Counted from the stretch's first letter, positions 24,908 to 33,327 are shown. The stretch: 64,000 nt of DNA from Streptomyces nojiriensis (GCF_017639205.1 NZ_CP071139.1:8369501-8433500), one strand, 5' to 3'. Notes: generated by a model from the letters alone, not told the origin. Program-made: numbers and translations.

Positions 24908-26320
24908 ATGACCGTTGACACCAGCCCGGAAGCCCAGCTGGAGCCGCCGCGGCAGTCCAGCCTGAGCACGGCGGCCGCCCGCAACCTTGCCAGCACGACC
25001 AAGTCCGCCCCGCAGATGCAGGAGATCACCTCCCGCTGGCTGCTGCGGATGCTCCCCTGGGTGGAGACCAAGGGCGGCACCTACCGGGTCAACCGCCGGC
25101 TGACGTACACCGTGGGCGACGGCACCATCGAGTTCGTCCAGGACGGCGCGAACGTCCGGGTGATCCCGCGCGAGCTCGGCGAACTGGCCCTGCTGCGCGG
25201 CTTCGAGGACGACGAGGTGCTGACCGCGATCGCCGGCCGGTGCGTCCAGCGCGACTTCCGGGCCGGTGAGGTGATCGTCGAGCGCGGTGCCCCCGCCGAC
25301 CAGATCCACCTGATCGCCCACGGCCGGATCAGCCAGACCTCCGTCGGCAAGTACGGCGACGACGTCGCCGTCGCCGTACTCGCCGACGGCGACCGGTTCG
25401 GTGAGAACGCCCTGCTGGACGCGGACGCCACCTGGGACTACACGGCCACCGCCGAGACCCCCGGCATCCTGCTCACCCTCTCCCGCGGCGACTTCGCCTC
25501 CGTGCTCGCCGCGGCGCCCCAACTCCAGGACCACATCAACCGGTTCAGCTCGCTCCCGCACCAGCGCCAGAACCGGCACGGCGAGGCCGAGATCGCGATG
25601 TCCGCCGGACACACCGGTGAGGCGGACCTGCCCGGCGCCTTCGTGGACTACGAGCTCAAGCCCCGCGAGTACGAACTCTCCATCGCGCAGACCGTGCTGC
25701 GGATCCACACCAGGGTCGCCGATCTCTACAACGGGCCGCACAACCAGACCGAGGAACAGCTCAGGCTCACCATCGAGGCGCTGCGCGAGCGCCAGGAGCA
25801 CGAGCTGATCAACAACCGGGACTTCGGTCTGCTCCACAACGCCGCCTTCAAGCAGCGGATCCAGACCCACTCCGGCCCGCCGACCCCGGACGACCTCGAC
25901 GAGCTGCTCTGCCGCCGCCGCGGCTCCAAGTTCTTCCTCGCCCACCCCCGGACGATCGCCGCGATCGGGCGCGAGTTCAACGCCCGCGGGCTCTACCCGG
26001 ACCACGTCGATGTCGGCGGGCAGTCGGTCCCGGCCTGGCGCGGGGTCCCGATCCTGCCCTGCAACAAGATCCCGATCAGCAAGGAGAACACCAGCTCGGT
26101 CCTCGTCATGCGAACCGGCGAGGACAACCAGGGCGTCATCGGTCTGCGCCAGACCGGCCTGCCGGAGGAGTACGAGCCGGGCCTCTCGGTGCGCTTCATG
26201 GGGATCAGCGAGCAGGCGATCATCTCCTACCTGGTCACCACCTACTTCTCCGCCGCCATCCTGGTGCCCGACGCGCTCGGTGTGCTGGAGAACGTGCAGA
26301 TCGCCCGCAGGCGGGACTAA
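24908..26320 (+). CDS. eshA: Family 2B encapsulin shell protein (EshA type), 470 aa
   Basis: This matches the Streptomyces EshA / family 2B encapsulin: an N-terminal arm (STAAARNLASTTKSAPQMQEITSRWLLR cut across residues 20-47), then an HK97-fold shell with a cyclic-nucleotide-binding-like insertion at about 95-215 (FRAGEVIVERGAPADQIHLIAHGRI, FGENALLD). The conserved shell C-terminus has SKFFLAHPRTIAAIGREFNARGLYP and ISEQAIISYLVTTYFSAAILVPDALGVLENV. It self-assembles into a large protein shell in the cytoplasm. The next gene encodes its cargo. The start follows GAAGGAG. Confidence 0.92.
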   Translation: MTVDTSPEAQLEPPRQSSLSTAAARNLASTTKSAPQMQEITSRWLLRMLPWVETKGGTYRVNRRLTYTVGDGTIEFVQDGANVRVIPRELGELALLRGFEDDEVLTAIAGRCVQRDFRAGEVIVERGAPADQIHLIAHGRISQTSVGKYGDDVAVAVLADGDRFGENALLDADATWDYTATAETPGILLTLSRGDFASVLAAAPQLQDHINRFSSLPHQRQNRHGEAEIAMSAGHTGEADLPGAFVDYELKPREYELSIAQTVLRIHTRVADLYNGPHNQTEEQLRLTIEALRERQEHELINNRDFGLLHNAAFKQRIQTHSGPPTPDDLDELLCRRRGSKFFLAHPRTIAAIGREFNARGLYPDHVDVGGQSVPAWRGVPILPCNKIPISKENTSSVLVMRTGEDNQGVIGLRQTGLPEEYEPGLSVRFMGISEQAIISYLVTTYFSAAILVPDALGVLENVQIARRRD

Positions 26321-26425
26321 GAGGACCAGCCCGACGGCCGCGACAGCCAGGACCTCTGCCTGTCCTGGCCCGCCGAGCATGCCCGGGATCCGGGACAACC
26401 CACTTACCTCTCCAAGGAGTTACGG

Positions 26426-27781
26426 ATGCCCGATCCTGGGCCTTCCCCTCTGCAGTCGAGCCTGCCCGCCGCCGTGGCGTCCTTCGGGGCCCACGTCCTC
26501 GCCAGCGCCCTCGCCGTCGGCGTCGAACCCGCCGCCGGCGCCGGGCCCGTAGAGCCTTCTCCACCGCCTCCGCCCGCCCTGCCGACGGGACCGCCCGTCC
26601 TGACCCCCGTACCCGTACCCGTACCCGTACCCGACGAGGGTGCGGCAGCGGCCGCGGCGCAGCCGAGTGCCGCCCTCGAACGGATCCTGCGCGGGCCCAG
26701 CGGTCTGGGCACGGCGAGCCTGCACTGGGCCCGGAGCGATGCGCCCGCAGCGCCCGTGCCGGCCGGGCCGGCCGGGGCACCCGACGCGCCCGCGCCGGCG
26801 GCGGGCCATCCGATCCCGGGCCTCTACCACCACCCGGTGCCGGAGCCCGATCCGGTGCAGGTCGAGGAGCTCAGCCGCCGGATCAAGGCCTGGGCGCTGG
26901 ACGAGGTGTCTCTCTACCCGGAGGACTGGGAGGACCAGTTCGACGGCTTCTCCGTCGGGCGCTACATGGTCGCCTGCCATCCGGACGCCCCCAGCATCGA
27001 CCACCTGATGCTCGCCACCCGGCTGATGGTCGCCGAGAACGCGGTCGACGACTGCTATTGCGAGGACCACGGCGGCTCGCCCGTCGGCCTCGGCGGGCGC
27101 CTGCTGCTCGCCCACACCGCCCTCGACCCGCTCCACACGACGAAGGAGTACGCGCCGGACTGGGAGGCGTCGCTCCTCTCGGACGCTCCCCGGCGCGCCT
27201 ACCGCTCGGCCATGGAGTACTTCCTCCAGGCCACCACCCCCTCGCAGGCCGACCGGTTCCGGCACGACATGGCCCGGCTGCACATGGGCTATCTCGCCGA
27301 GGGGGCCTGGGCGCAGACCGAGTACGTTCCCGAGGTCTGGGAGTACCTGGCGATGCGCCAGTTCAACAACTTCCGCCCCTGCCCCACCATCACCGACTCC
27401 GTCGGCGGCTACGAACTGCCGGCGGACCTCCACGCGCAGCCCGCCATGCAACGGGTGATCGCGCTTGCCGGGAACGCCACGACGATCGTCAACGATCTGT
27501 ACTCCTACACCAAGGAACTGGCCAGCCCCGGAAGGCATTTGAATCTGCCGGTGGTGATCGCCGAACGCGAGGGCTGCTCCGATCAGGACGCCTACCTGAA
27601 GGCCGTAGAGGTCCACAACGACCTGATGCGCGACTTCGAGACCGCGGCCGCCGAGCTGGCCCTCGCCTGCCCCGTCCCGACCGTGCAGCGCTTCCTGCGC
27701 GGGGTGGCGGTGTGGGTCGACGGCAACCACTACTGGCACCAGACCAACACCTATCGCTACAGCCTGCCCGATTTCTGGTAA
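26426..27781 (+). CDS. 2-methylisoborneol synthase, encapsulin cargo, 451 aa
   Basis: Class I terpene cyclase converting 2-methylgeranyl diphosphate to 2-MIB. The Asp-rich Mg site is VDDCYCEDHGG (Asp208/209), and the NSE site is NDLYSYTKE (Asn353, Ser357, Glu361). Residues 1-130 are Pro/Ala/Gly-rich and disordered, including VPVPVPVP from a GTACCC repeat and a conserved-looking segment ALERILRGPSGLGTASL (83-99). In characterised homologues this arm targets the enzyme into the encapsulin. GTACCC slippage may vary its length. 105 bp follow the shell gene; 15 bp precede the methyltransferase. Confidence 0.95.
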   Translation: MPDPGPSPLQSSLPAAVASFGAHVLASALAVGVEPAAGAGPVEPSPPPPPALPTGPPVLTPVPVPVPVPDEGAAAAAAQPSAALERILRGPSGLGTASLHWARSDAPAAPVPAGPAGAPDAPAPAAGHPIPGLYHHPVPEPDPVQVEELSRRIKAWALDEVSLYPEDWEDQFDGFSVGRYMVACHPDAPSIDHLMLATRLMVAENAVDDCYCEDHGGSPVGLGGRLLLAHTALDPLHTTKEYAPDWEASLLSDAPRRAYRSAMEYFLQATTPSQADRFRHDMARLHMGYLAEGAWAQTEYVPEVWEYLAMRQFNNFRPCPTITDSVGGYELPADLHAQPAMQRVIALAGNATTIVNDLYSYTKELASPGRHLNLPVVIAEREGCSDQDAYLKAVEVHNDLMRDFETAAAELALACPVPTVQRFLRGVAVWVDGNHYWHQTNTYRYSLPDFW

Positions 27782-27796
27782 AGATGGGAATTGTTC

Positions 27797-28684
27797 ATGA
27801 CTAGCATCGATCTCACCGCAGCAGCCGGCACCACCTCCGTGTTCATCCCCGCCCCGGTGACTCCGTATCAGGGGGACATCGCCCGTTACTGGGACCACGA
27901 GGCCAGGCCCGTGAACCTCCGTCTCGGCGATGTCGACGGCCTTTACCACCACCACTACGGCATCGGCGACATCGACCACGCCGCCCTCGGCGACACCGAG
28001 GACAGCGCATACGAGAAGAAGTTGATCGCCGAGCTCCACCGCCTGGAATCGGCCCAGGCGAAACTCCTCCTTGAGCACCTCGGCCCCATCGGGCGCGACG
28101 ACACCCTCGTCGACGCGGGTTGCGGCCGCGGCGGTTCGATGGTCATGGCCCACCAGCGCTTCGGATGCAAGGTCGAGGGCGTCACCCTGTCGGCCAAGCA
28201 GGCCGACTTCGCCAACCGGCGCGCCCAGGAACTCGGCATCGAGGACCACGTCCGGGCCCGGGTCTGCAACATGCTGAGCACGCCGTTCGAGACCGGGCAG
28301 GCCGCGGGCTCGTGGAACAACGAGTCGAGCATGTACGTCGACCTGCACGACCTCTTCGCGGAGCACTCGCGCGTCCTCGAGGTCGGCGGCCGGTACGTGA
28401 CCATCACCGGCTGCTGGAACCCGCGTTACGGCCAGCCCTCGAAGTGGGTCTCCCAGATCAACGCGCACTTCGAGTGCAACATCCACTCCCGCCGGGAGTA
28501 CCTGCGCGCGATGGCCGACAACCGGCTCGTACCGCAGGCCGTCATCGACCTGACCCCCGACACCCTGCCCTACTGGGAGCTGCGCGCCACGTCCTCCCTG
28601 GTCACCGGCATCGAGGAGGCGTTCATCGAGTCCTACAAGGACGGCTCCTTCCAGTACGTCCTGATCGCGGCCGACCGCGTCTGA
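27797..28684 (+). CDS. Geranyl diphosphate 2-C-methyltransferase, 295 aa
   Basis: SAM-dependent C-methyltransferase that makes 2-methylgeranyl diphosphate for the adjacent synthase. SAM motif I is LVDAGCGRGGSMVMAHQRFG (residues 104-123). The family's substrate region EGVTLSAKQADFANRRAQELGI follows, with NNESSMYVDLHDLFAEHSRVL. The start is ATG 27797; TTG 27791 is an in-frame alternative. It completes the 2-MIB operon, which a strong hairpin closes 22 bp downstream. Confidence 0.95.
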   Translation: MTSIDLTAAAGTTSVFIPAPVTPYQGDIARYWDHEARPVNLRLGDVDGLYHHHYGIGDIDHAALGDTEDSAYEKKLIAELHRLESAQAKLLLEHLGPIGRDDTLVDAGCGRGGSMVMAHQRFGCKVEGVTLSAKQADFANRRAQELGIEDHVRARVCNMLSTPFETGQAAGSWNNESSMYVDLHDLFAEHSRVLEVGGRYVTITGCWNPRYGQPSKWVSQINAHFECNIHSRREYLRAMADNRLVPQAVIDLTPDTLPYWELRATSSLVTGIEEAFIESYKDGSFQYVLIAADRV

Positions 28685-28705
28685 CCGCGTCCGACCGAAC
28701 GTGGA

Positions 28706-28749
28706 CCGAAGGGGTCGGGGCCGTCGTCCGGCGGACCCGACCCCTTCGG
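28706..28749. terminator. Strong hairpin terminator of the 2-MIB operon
   Basis: CCGAAGGGGTCGGG at 28706-28719 is perfectly complementary to 28736-28749, with a 16-base loop. It separates the convergent methyltransferase and FAD oxidase genes and can serve both. Confidence 0.85.
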
Positions 28750-28765
28750 GGTGTACGGGCCCCGA

Positions 28766-30388
28766 TCAGTCCACGAGCACACCGGGGTTGAGGATGCCGC
28801 GCGGATCGAGGGCCCCCTTCGCGGCCCGCAGGGCGAGGGCGAAGGGCTCCGGGCGCTGCCGGTCATAGCCCGGGCGGTGGTCCCGGCCGACCGCGTGGTG
28901 GTGGGTGATGGTGGCCCGGTGGCGGTGCAGGACCTCGCCCGCGACGGCCTTCAGGTCGTCCCAGACGGCGACCTCGTCACCCGGCCGGCCGGCCGCGAGC
29001 ACGGTGAAGTAGGGCGCCGCGCCGTCCGGATACACGTGCGTCAGACGGCAGTTGACGGTCGCCGGGAATCCGGTGGCCTTGACCGCGGCCTCGCCGACCT
29101 CCCTGCGTACGTCGTCGATCAGGCCGGGGATACGGTCCCAGGTGGCCGCCGTCTCGAAGGTCTCCGCGACCGCGCCCATCCGGGCCAGACCGTCGCGGAG
29201 GTAGGGCATCCGCAGGAACGCCGAGCGCCAGGCGCGCACGGCCGCGTCGCCGTCCGGGCCGTCCTCCCGGCCGCCGGCCCCGTCCGTCCCCTCGTGCCGG
29301 CCGCCGTGCGAGCGGGCCAGCGCGACGGCCCGTTCGAGCCGGGCGGCCACCGGTTCGTCCGCCGACTCGAACCCCAGGACCAGTACGGAGCTGCCGTCGT
29401 GCGCCGCGCCCGACAGCGCGGCCTCACCGGCGTCCAGCAGACGGCAGTTGGCGGGGGAGAGGTCGGACTGCGCGAGGGCGCGCACCGCCCCGAGGGCTCC
29501 CTGGAAGTCCGTGAACGCGACCGCCGCGGACGCCTTGTGCCGGGGGCGTTCCTGCAGGCGTACCCATGCCTCGGTGATGACGCCGAGGGCGCCTTCGGAG
29601 CCCAGGAACAGGCGGTCGGGGGAGGGGCCCGCCCCGGAGGCGGGCAGCCGCCACGAGCTGCTGGTGCCGGCCGGGGTCACGACGCGCAGCGACTGGACGA
29701 AGTCGTCGATGTGCGTCCGGCCGGTGGCGTAGTGGCCGCCGGCCCGGGTGGCGAGCCAGCCGCCCAGCGTGGAGAACTCGAAGCTCTGCGGGAAGTGCCG
29801 CAGGGTGAGGCCGTGGGGCCGCAGCTGGTCCTCCAGGCTCGGCCCGAGGGTGCCGGCCTGGATGCGCGCCGCCCGGCCCGCGGTGTCGACCTCCAGTACG
29901 CGGCCCATGGCGGTCAGGTCCAGGGACAGGACGGCCCGGTGGGCGTCGCCGCGGTACTCGACGCCTCCGGAGACCGAGGAGCCTCCGCCGTACGGGACGA
30001 CGGCGACCTGCCGCTCACCGGCCCAGTCCAGCAGATCGGCCACGCCCTGGTCGTCCGTGGGGCGGGCGACGAGGTCGGGGATGCGGCCGGGGCGCCCGCG
30101 CAGGGCGCGCACCACGTCCCGGTAGGCCTTGCCCATGGCGTGCGCGGCGCGGTCCCCGGGATCGGCGGAGACCAGGTGGCCGAGGCTCGGCGGGGGTTCG
30201 ACGGCGGGGCCCGCGACGGCCAGGTCGCGGACGCGGGGCACGGGGAGCGGGCGGCTGAGGGTACCGGGGAGCAGGGCGCCGATCGCGGTGCATTCCGCGT
30301 CGTCGGGATGCGCGTCCGTCCAGCCCCAGCCCCACCAGGACCGGGTGCGGGACGTGGACTGCGGCGGCTGCGGGGTGGTGCCGGCCAT
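28766..30388 (-). CDS. FAD-binding oxidase, alkyl-DHAP synthase-like, 540 aa
   Basis: The PCMH FAD domain shows VVPYGGGSSVSGGV and QAGTLGPSLEDQLRPHGLTLRHFPQSFEFSTLGGWLATRAGG as scattered motifs. The late histidine motif ITHHHAVGRDH and the ending LRAAKGALDPRGILNPGVLV are typical of alkyldihydroxyacetonephosphate synthases. The N-terminal WWGWGWTDA also fits. It could make an ether-lipid precursor or oxidise another hydroxy acid. It is divergent from a TetR gene, with an 11-bp-arm palindrome between them. Confidence 0.82.
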   Translation of the reverse strand: MAGTTPQPPQSTSRTRSWWGWGWTDAHPDDAECTAIGALLPGTLSRPLPVPRVRDLAVAGPAVEPPPSLGHLVSADPGDRAAHAMGKAYRDVVRALRGRPGRIPDLVARPTDDQGVADLLDWAGERQVAVVPYGGGSSVSGGVEYRGDAHRAVLSLDLTAMGRVLEVDTAGRAARIQAGTLGPSLEDQLRPHGLTLRHFPQSFEFSTLGGWLATRAGGHYATGRTHIDDFVQSLRVVTPAGTSSSWRLPASGAGPSPDRLFLGSEGALGVITEAWVRLQERPRHKASAAVAFTDFQGALGAVRALAQSDLSPANCRLLDAGEAALSGAAHDGSSVLVLGFESADEPVAARLERAVALARSHGGRHEGTDGAGGREDGPDGDAAVRAWRSAFLRMPYLRDGLARMGAVAETFETAATWDRIPGLIDDVRREVGEAAVKATGFPATVNCRLTHVYPDGAAPYFTVLAAGRPGDEVAVWDDLKAVAGEVLHRHRATITHHHAVGRDHRPGYDRQRPEPFALALRAAKGALDPRGILNPGVLVD

Positions 30389-30408
30389 GGCGGCGCTCCA
30401 GGGGTCGA

Positions 30409-30434
30409 GGTAATTTACCTAGCGGTAAATTACC
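30409..30434. promoter_or_regulatory. Inverted repeat operator between FAD oxidase and TetR genes
   Basis: GGTAATTTACC and GGTAAATTACC, exact complements of each other, are separated by TAGC. Each arm is itself nearly palindromic. The AT-rich block continues to about 30448 and should include the promoters of both divergent genes. Confidence 0.8.
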
Positions 30435-30452
30435 TACTGATAATATCGGCTC

Positions 30453-31094
30453 ATGGCAACCCCCTCCTCGCATTCCTCGAAGGCCGGCACCAAGGGAGTC
30501 CCGCGGCAGCACCGCCGCCAACAGATGCTGGAGGCGGCCACGGAGGAGTTCGGCAGGCACGGCTACGCGGCCGCGTCGCTCCCCGCGATCGCCGGGCGCG
30601 TGGGAGTCACCAAGACGCTGCTGCACCAGTACTTCGGCACCAAGGAGGACCTGTACGTGGCCTGCCTGGTCCCGGTCGGGGACCGGCTGCTGGACACCGT
30701 CCGCGCGGCGATGGGGGAGGGCGGGGCCGCCCCGCACACGCCGCTGCGCGTGCTCCACGGCATCTTCGCCGCGCTGGAGGGGCAGCGCGAGGCGTGGTTC
30801 GTGCTCTACGACACCACCCTGCCGCCCGGCGGCGAGGCCGCGCGCCGGGCCTCGGAATACTGGGCGGCCATCGACCGGCTAGCCGCCGGCGGCACCGCGG
30901 AACTGCTGCGCGCGGCCGGATCCACCGACCCGCTGGACGCCGACGCGCTCAAGTACGTGTGGCGGGACCTGGTCGCCACCCTCGTCCGCTGGTGGGTCAA
31001 GCACCCGGAGCAGACGCCGGAGGCCATGACGCGGCGCTGCGCCCGCCTTTTCGCGGCCGCCGCCACCCTCACCCCCGACGGGCACCTCGACTGA
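30453..31094 (+). CDS. TetR-family transcriptional regulator, 213 aa
   Basis: The N-terminal domain reads RQHRRQQMLEAATEEFGRHG and LPAIAGRVGVTKTLLHQYFGTKEDLYVA, a normal TetR helix-turn-helix. The ligand domain is unremarkable. It starts 19 bp after the GGTAA(A/T)TTACC palindrome shared with the oxidase gene, so it probably represses that gene and itself. Confidence 0.87.
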   Translation: MATPSSHSSKAGTKGVPRQHRRQQMLEAATEEFGRHGYAAASLPAIAGRVGVTKTLLHQYFGTKEDLYVACLVPVGDRLLDTVRAAMGEGGAAPHTPLRVLHGIFAALEGQREAWFVLYDTTLPPGGEAARRASEYWAAIDRLAAGGTAELLRAAGSTDPLDADALKYVWRDLVATLVRWWVKHPEQTPEAMTRRCARLFAAAATLTPDGHLD

Positions 31095-31174
31095 CAGCGC
31101 CGCGGCCGCCGCGTGCGGCCGCCGCGCGTCCCGGTCGGCGGCGCGTTGTCGGTGCCCACCGCTACGGTCGGTCC

Positions 31175-31582
31175 ATGAGAGCTACTGGAACGTTCACCGT
31201 CAAAGCGTTCGTCCCGACCGGGCTGAAGCCCGAGCCTGCCGTCCCCACCGGGCTCCCCGTCGGTGTCGCGACCATGGAGAAGTCGTTCGAGGGCGAAGTG
31301 GCCGGCCGCTCCGCGACCCTGTTCACCGCCGCGTTCGACCAGGGGACCGGCGTCGGCACCTATGTCGCCATGGAGTCCTTCGAGGGTTCACTGAACGGCC
31401 GGGACGGGTCCTTCAACTTCGTGCACTCGGCGACCACGTCCGGCAGCGACCGCACCGCGGAGTTCTTCACCATCGTGCCCTCCAGCGGCACCGGCGCACT
31501 GGCGGGAATCGAGGGTGCCGGGGGCATGGCGGTCGATGCGGACGGCACCCACCGGATCTGGTTCGACTACCAGCTCGGCTGA
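31175..31582 (+). CDS. DUF3224-family protein, 135 aa
   Basis: A single small beta-rich domain: MRATGTFTVKAFVPT, MEKSFEGEVAGRSATLF, GVGTYVAMESFEGSLNGRDGSF and DGTHRIWFDYQLG. The pattern of a polar ligand-binding beta-barrel fits DUF3224 proteins of actinobacteria. Some relatives are annotated as allene-oxide-cyclase-like. It is cytoplasmic, without known function. It is convergent with the MarR gene. Confidence 0.75.
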   Translation: MRATGTFTVKAFVPTGLKPEPAVPTGLPVGVATMEKSFEGEVAGRSATLFTAAFDQGTGVGTYVAMESFEGSLNGRDGSFNFVHSATTSGSDRTAEFFTIVPSSGTGALAGIEGAGGMAVDADGTHRIWFDYQLG

Positions 31583-31627
31583 GTCTGTCAGGTCGATGGC
31601 GGCCCGCAGCCCTTCCCGGACGGGGGA

Positions 31628-32119
31628 CTACCCGGCGCGCTCCTGATCGGCCTGCGCCGCCTCTGCCGCCTTCGCGGCCTTGAGCTTGCGCCATACGGCG
31701 CCCAGTGCCTCCAGGTCCTTCTCGTCGAGGAGCTCGGTGAAGACCGGGGCGAGGGCTTCGCGCCGGGTGGCGTCCGCCTCGGCGAACACCGTGCGGCCCG
31801 CCTCGGTGAGGGAGACCTCCACCGACCGGGCGTCGCGCGCCGAGGGCGTGCGGCTCACCAGGCCCCGGGTCTGCAGGGCGTCCACGACACGGGAGACCTG
31901 GCTGCGGCTGAGCAGGGTGCTGTTGCCGAGTACGGAGGCGGGCACCGGCTCGGGGCTGGAGGCCAGCCACAGCATGACCTCGAACCAGGACACGGGGAGG
32001 TCGTGGGCCTTGACCAGGGCCCGGTCGACGCGATCGGTCATGACCGTCCCGGCCCACACCAGCCCGTAGAAGGCGTAGTCGGCCGCCGGCATCTCGGATT
32101 CGGTGAGCTTCTTCGGCAT
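31628..32119 (-). CDS. MarR-family transcriptional regulator, 163 aa
   Basis: The winged helix is clear: SWFEVMLWLASSPEPVPASVLGNSTLLSRSQVSRVVDALQTRGLVSRTPSARDARSVEV in several blocks, then a helical C-terminus. It is divergent from the SDR gene across an 87-bp region containing two TGTGCGTGC-like palindromes. It probably responds to a phenolic or oxidant and derepresses the SDR. Confidence 0.88.
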   Translation of the reverse strand: MPKKLTESEMPAADYAFYGLVWAGTVMTDRVDRALVKAHDLPVSWFEVMLWLASSPEPVPASVLGNSTLLSRSQVSRVVDALQTRGLVSRTPSARDARSVEVSLTEAGRTVFAEADATRREALAPVFTELLDEKDLEALGAVWRKLKAAKAAEAAQADQERAG

Positions 32120-32136
32120 GTCGGCAGTCTAGAGCT

Positions 32137-32150
32137 TGCGTGCGCACGCA
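32137..32150. promoter_or_regulatory. MarR operator box 1
   Basis: Perfect 14-base palindrome TGCGTGCGCACGCA, followed by CATAA. It shares GCACGCACATAA with box 2. Confidence 0.75.
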
Positions 32151-32163
32151 CATAATTTTATAG

Positions 32164-32179
32164 TGTGTGTGCACGCACA
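32164..32179. promoter_or_regulatory. MarR operator box 2
   Basis: TGTGTGTGCACGCACA, a near-perfect palindrome (one mismatched pair) followed by TAAA. Its centre is 28 bp from that of box 1. The AT-rich bases between them are the likely overlapping promoters. Confidence 0.75.
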
Positions 32180-32206
32180 TAAATCACCCCTGTGAAAGGC
32201 CCCGCC

Positions 32207-33076
32207 ATGTCGACCCCCTCCGCCGCCACCTCCGCGACCTCCGCCCGCACCGTTCTGATCACCGGCACCTCCTCCGGCATCGGCCTGGCGGCCGCGATCG
32301 CCGCCGCCCGGGCCGGCTGGCGTACGGTCGCCACCCTGCGCGACACCCGCCGCGCCGACGCCCTGCGCAAGGCCGCCGTCGAGGCGGGCGTCGAGCTCGA
32401 CATCCGACAGCTCGACGTCGTCGACGAAGCCTCCGTCGCCGCCGCCGTGGAGGGCGTCATCGCCGACTACGGCCGGCTGGACGCCGTCGTCAACAACGCC
32501 GGCGCCGGCCACGTGGGCACCCTGGAGCTCGAATCCGTGGCCGACGTCCGTGAGGTCATGGAGGTCAACTTCTTCGGCGTGCTGAACGTCTCCAAGGCCG
32601 CACTGCCCCACCTGCGGGCCACCGGCGGCCGCCTGATCACGGTCACCAGCGTCGGCGGCGTCATCGGTCAGCCCTTCAACGAGGCCTACTGCGCCGCGAA
32701 GTTCGCCGTCGAGGGGTACATGGAGAGCCTGGCCCCCGTCGCCGGCGCCGTCGGTGTGAGCGTGTCCGTCATCGAGCCCGGCGCCGTGGCGACGGAGTTC
32801 GTGAACAACATCGGCCTCGACCTCGAAGCCCGGATCGCCGCCGCCGGCCCGTACTCCGACGCGCTGCGCCACTACGTCGAGCGCACGGTCGGCCAGTTCC
32901 TGAACGGCGCGCAGACTCCGGCCGGCGCGGCCGAGTCCGTCATGGAGGCGCTCACCGCCGACCGGCCCGCCTTCCGTATCCAGACCTCCCCGTGGGCCCG
33001 TGACTTCACGGGGACCAAGCTGGCCGACCAGGACGGCTCGGCGGTCGTCGGCATGACCGGAACCTGGGTCGCCTGA
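32207..33076 (+). CDS. SDR-family oxidoreductase, 289 aa
   Basis: Short-chain dehydrogenase with TGTSSGIGLAAA, NNAGAGHVG, active-site Ser in TVTSVGG and Tyr-Lys in YCAAKFAVEGYME, then IEPGAVATEF. The longer C-terminus (DALRHYVERTVGQFLNGAQTP) fits the 'classical' group acting on larger hydrophobic substrates. ATG 32207 has GAAAGG seven bases upstream. GTG 32192 is an alternative. It is controlled by the divergent MarR. Confidence 0.9.
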   Translation: MSTPSAATSATSARTVLITGTSSGIGLAAAIAAARAGWRTVATLRDTRRADALRKAAVEAGVELDIRQLDVVDEASVAAAVEGVIADYGRLDAVVNNAGAGHVGTLELESVADVREVMEVNFFGVLNVSKAALPHLRATGGRLITVTSVGGVIGQPFNEAYCAAKFAVEGYMESLAPVAGAVGVSVSVIEPGAVATEFVNNIGLDLEARIAAAGPYSDALRHYVERTVGQFLNGAQTPAGAAESVMEALTADRPAFRIQTSPWARDFTGTKLADQDGSAVVGMTGTWVA

Positions 33077-33100
33077 CCTGCCGCGAGCGTCCCGGCCGCG

Positions 33101-33115
33101 GGGGGCGGAGCCCCC
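33101..33115 (+). terminator. Short GC hairpin after the SDR gene
   Basis: GGGGGC, loop GGA, GCCCCC. It lies 24 bp after the stop codon; a weak but plausible terminator. Confidence 0.5.
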
Positions 33116-33228
33116 GACCTGTGCTCCGCCCGGAATCGGGTCATGATGGCCGGAGGCGGACGAGTCCCGCGTGCGGTCGGCCGGACCGCACGCAGCGGCC
33201 CGCCCGGGTCGGGAGGTGACTCGCAGGC

Positions 33229-33327
33229 ATGGACGAATCGCGCAGGGCCTGGTTCATGATCGGCGCCGTCGTCGCCGTCATTCTCCTGGACCTCCTGGCC
33301 ATCATCCTGATGAACACCCTCGGCTGA
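33229..33327 (+). CDS. Small single-helix membrane protein, 32 aa
   Basis: The reading frame MDESRRAWFMIGAVVAVI(LLDLLAIILMNTLG) has a basic/acidic head, then an uninterrupted hydrophobic helix of about 22 residues and a short tail. The ATG is preceded by GGGAGGTGA, one of the best ribosome sites in the window. The stop is 13 bp from the convergent serine hydrolase gene. Predicted orientation: N-terminus inside. No relative is known to me; it may be a membrane-embedded regulator or assembly factor. Confidence 0.6.
   Translation: MDESRRAWFMIGAVVAVILLDLLAIILMNTLG

Noticed and set aside
24908..26320. CRP-family transcriptional regulator
   Set aside because: The cyclic-nucleotide-like domain is internal, there is no helix-turn-helix, and the rest matches encapsulin shell sequence next to its cargo gene.
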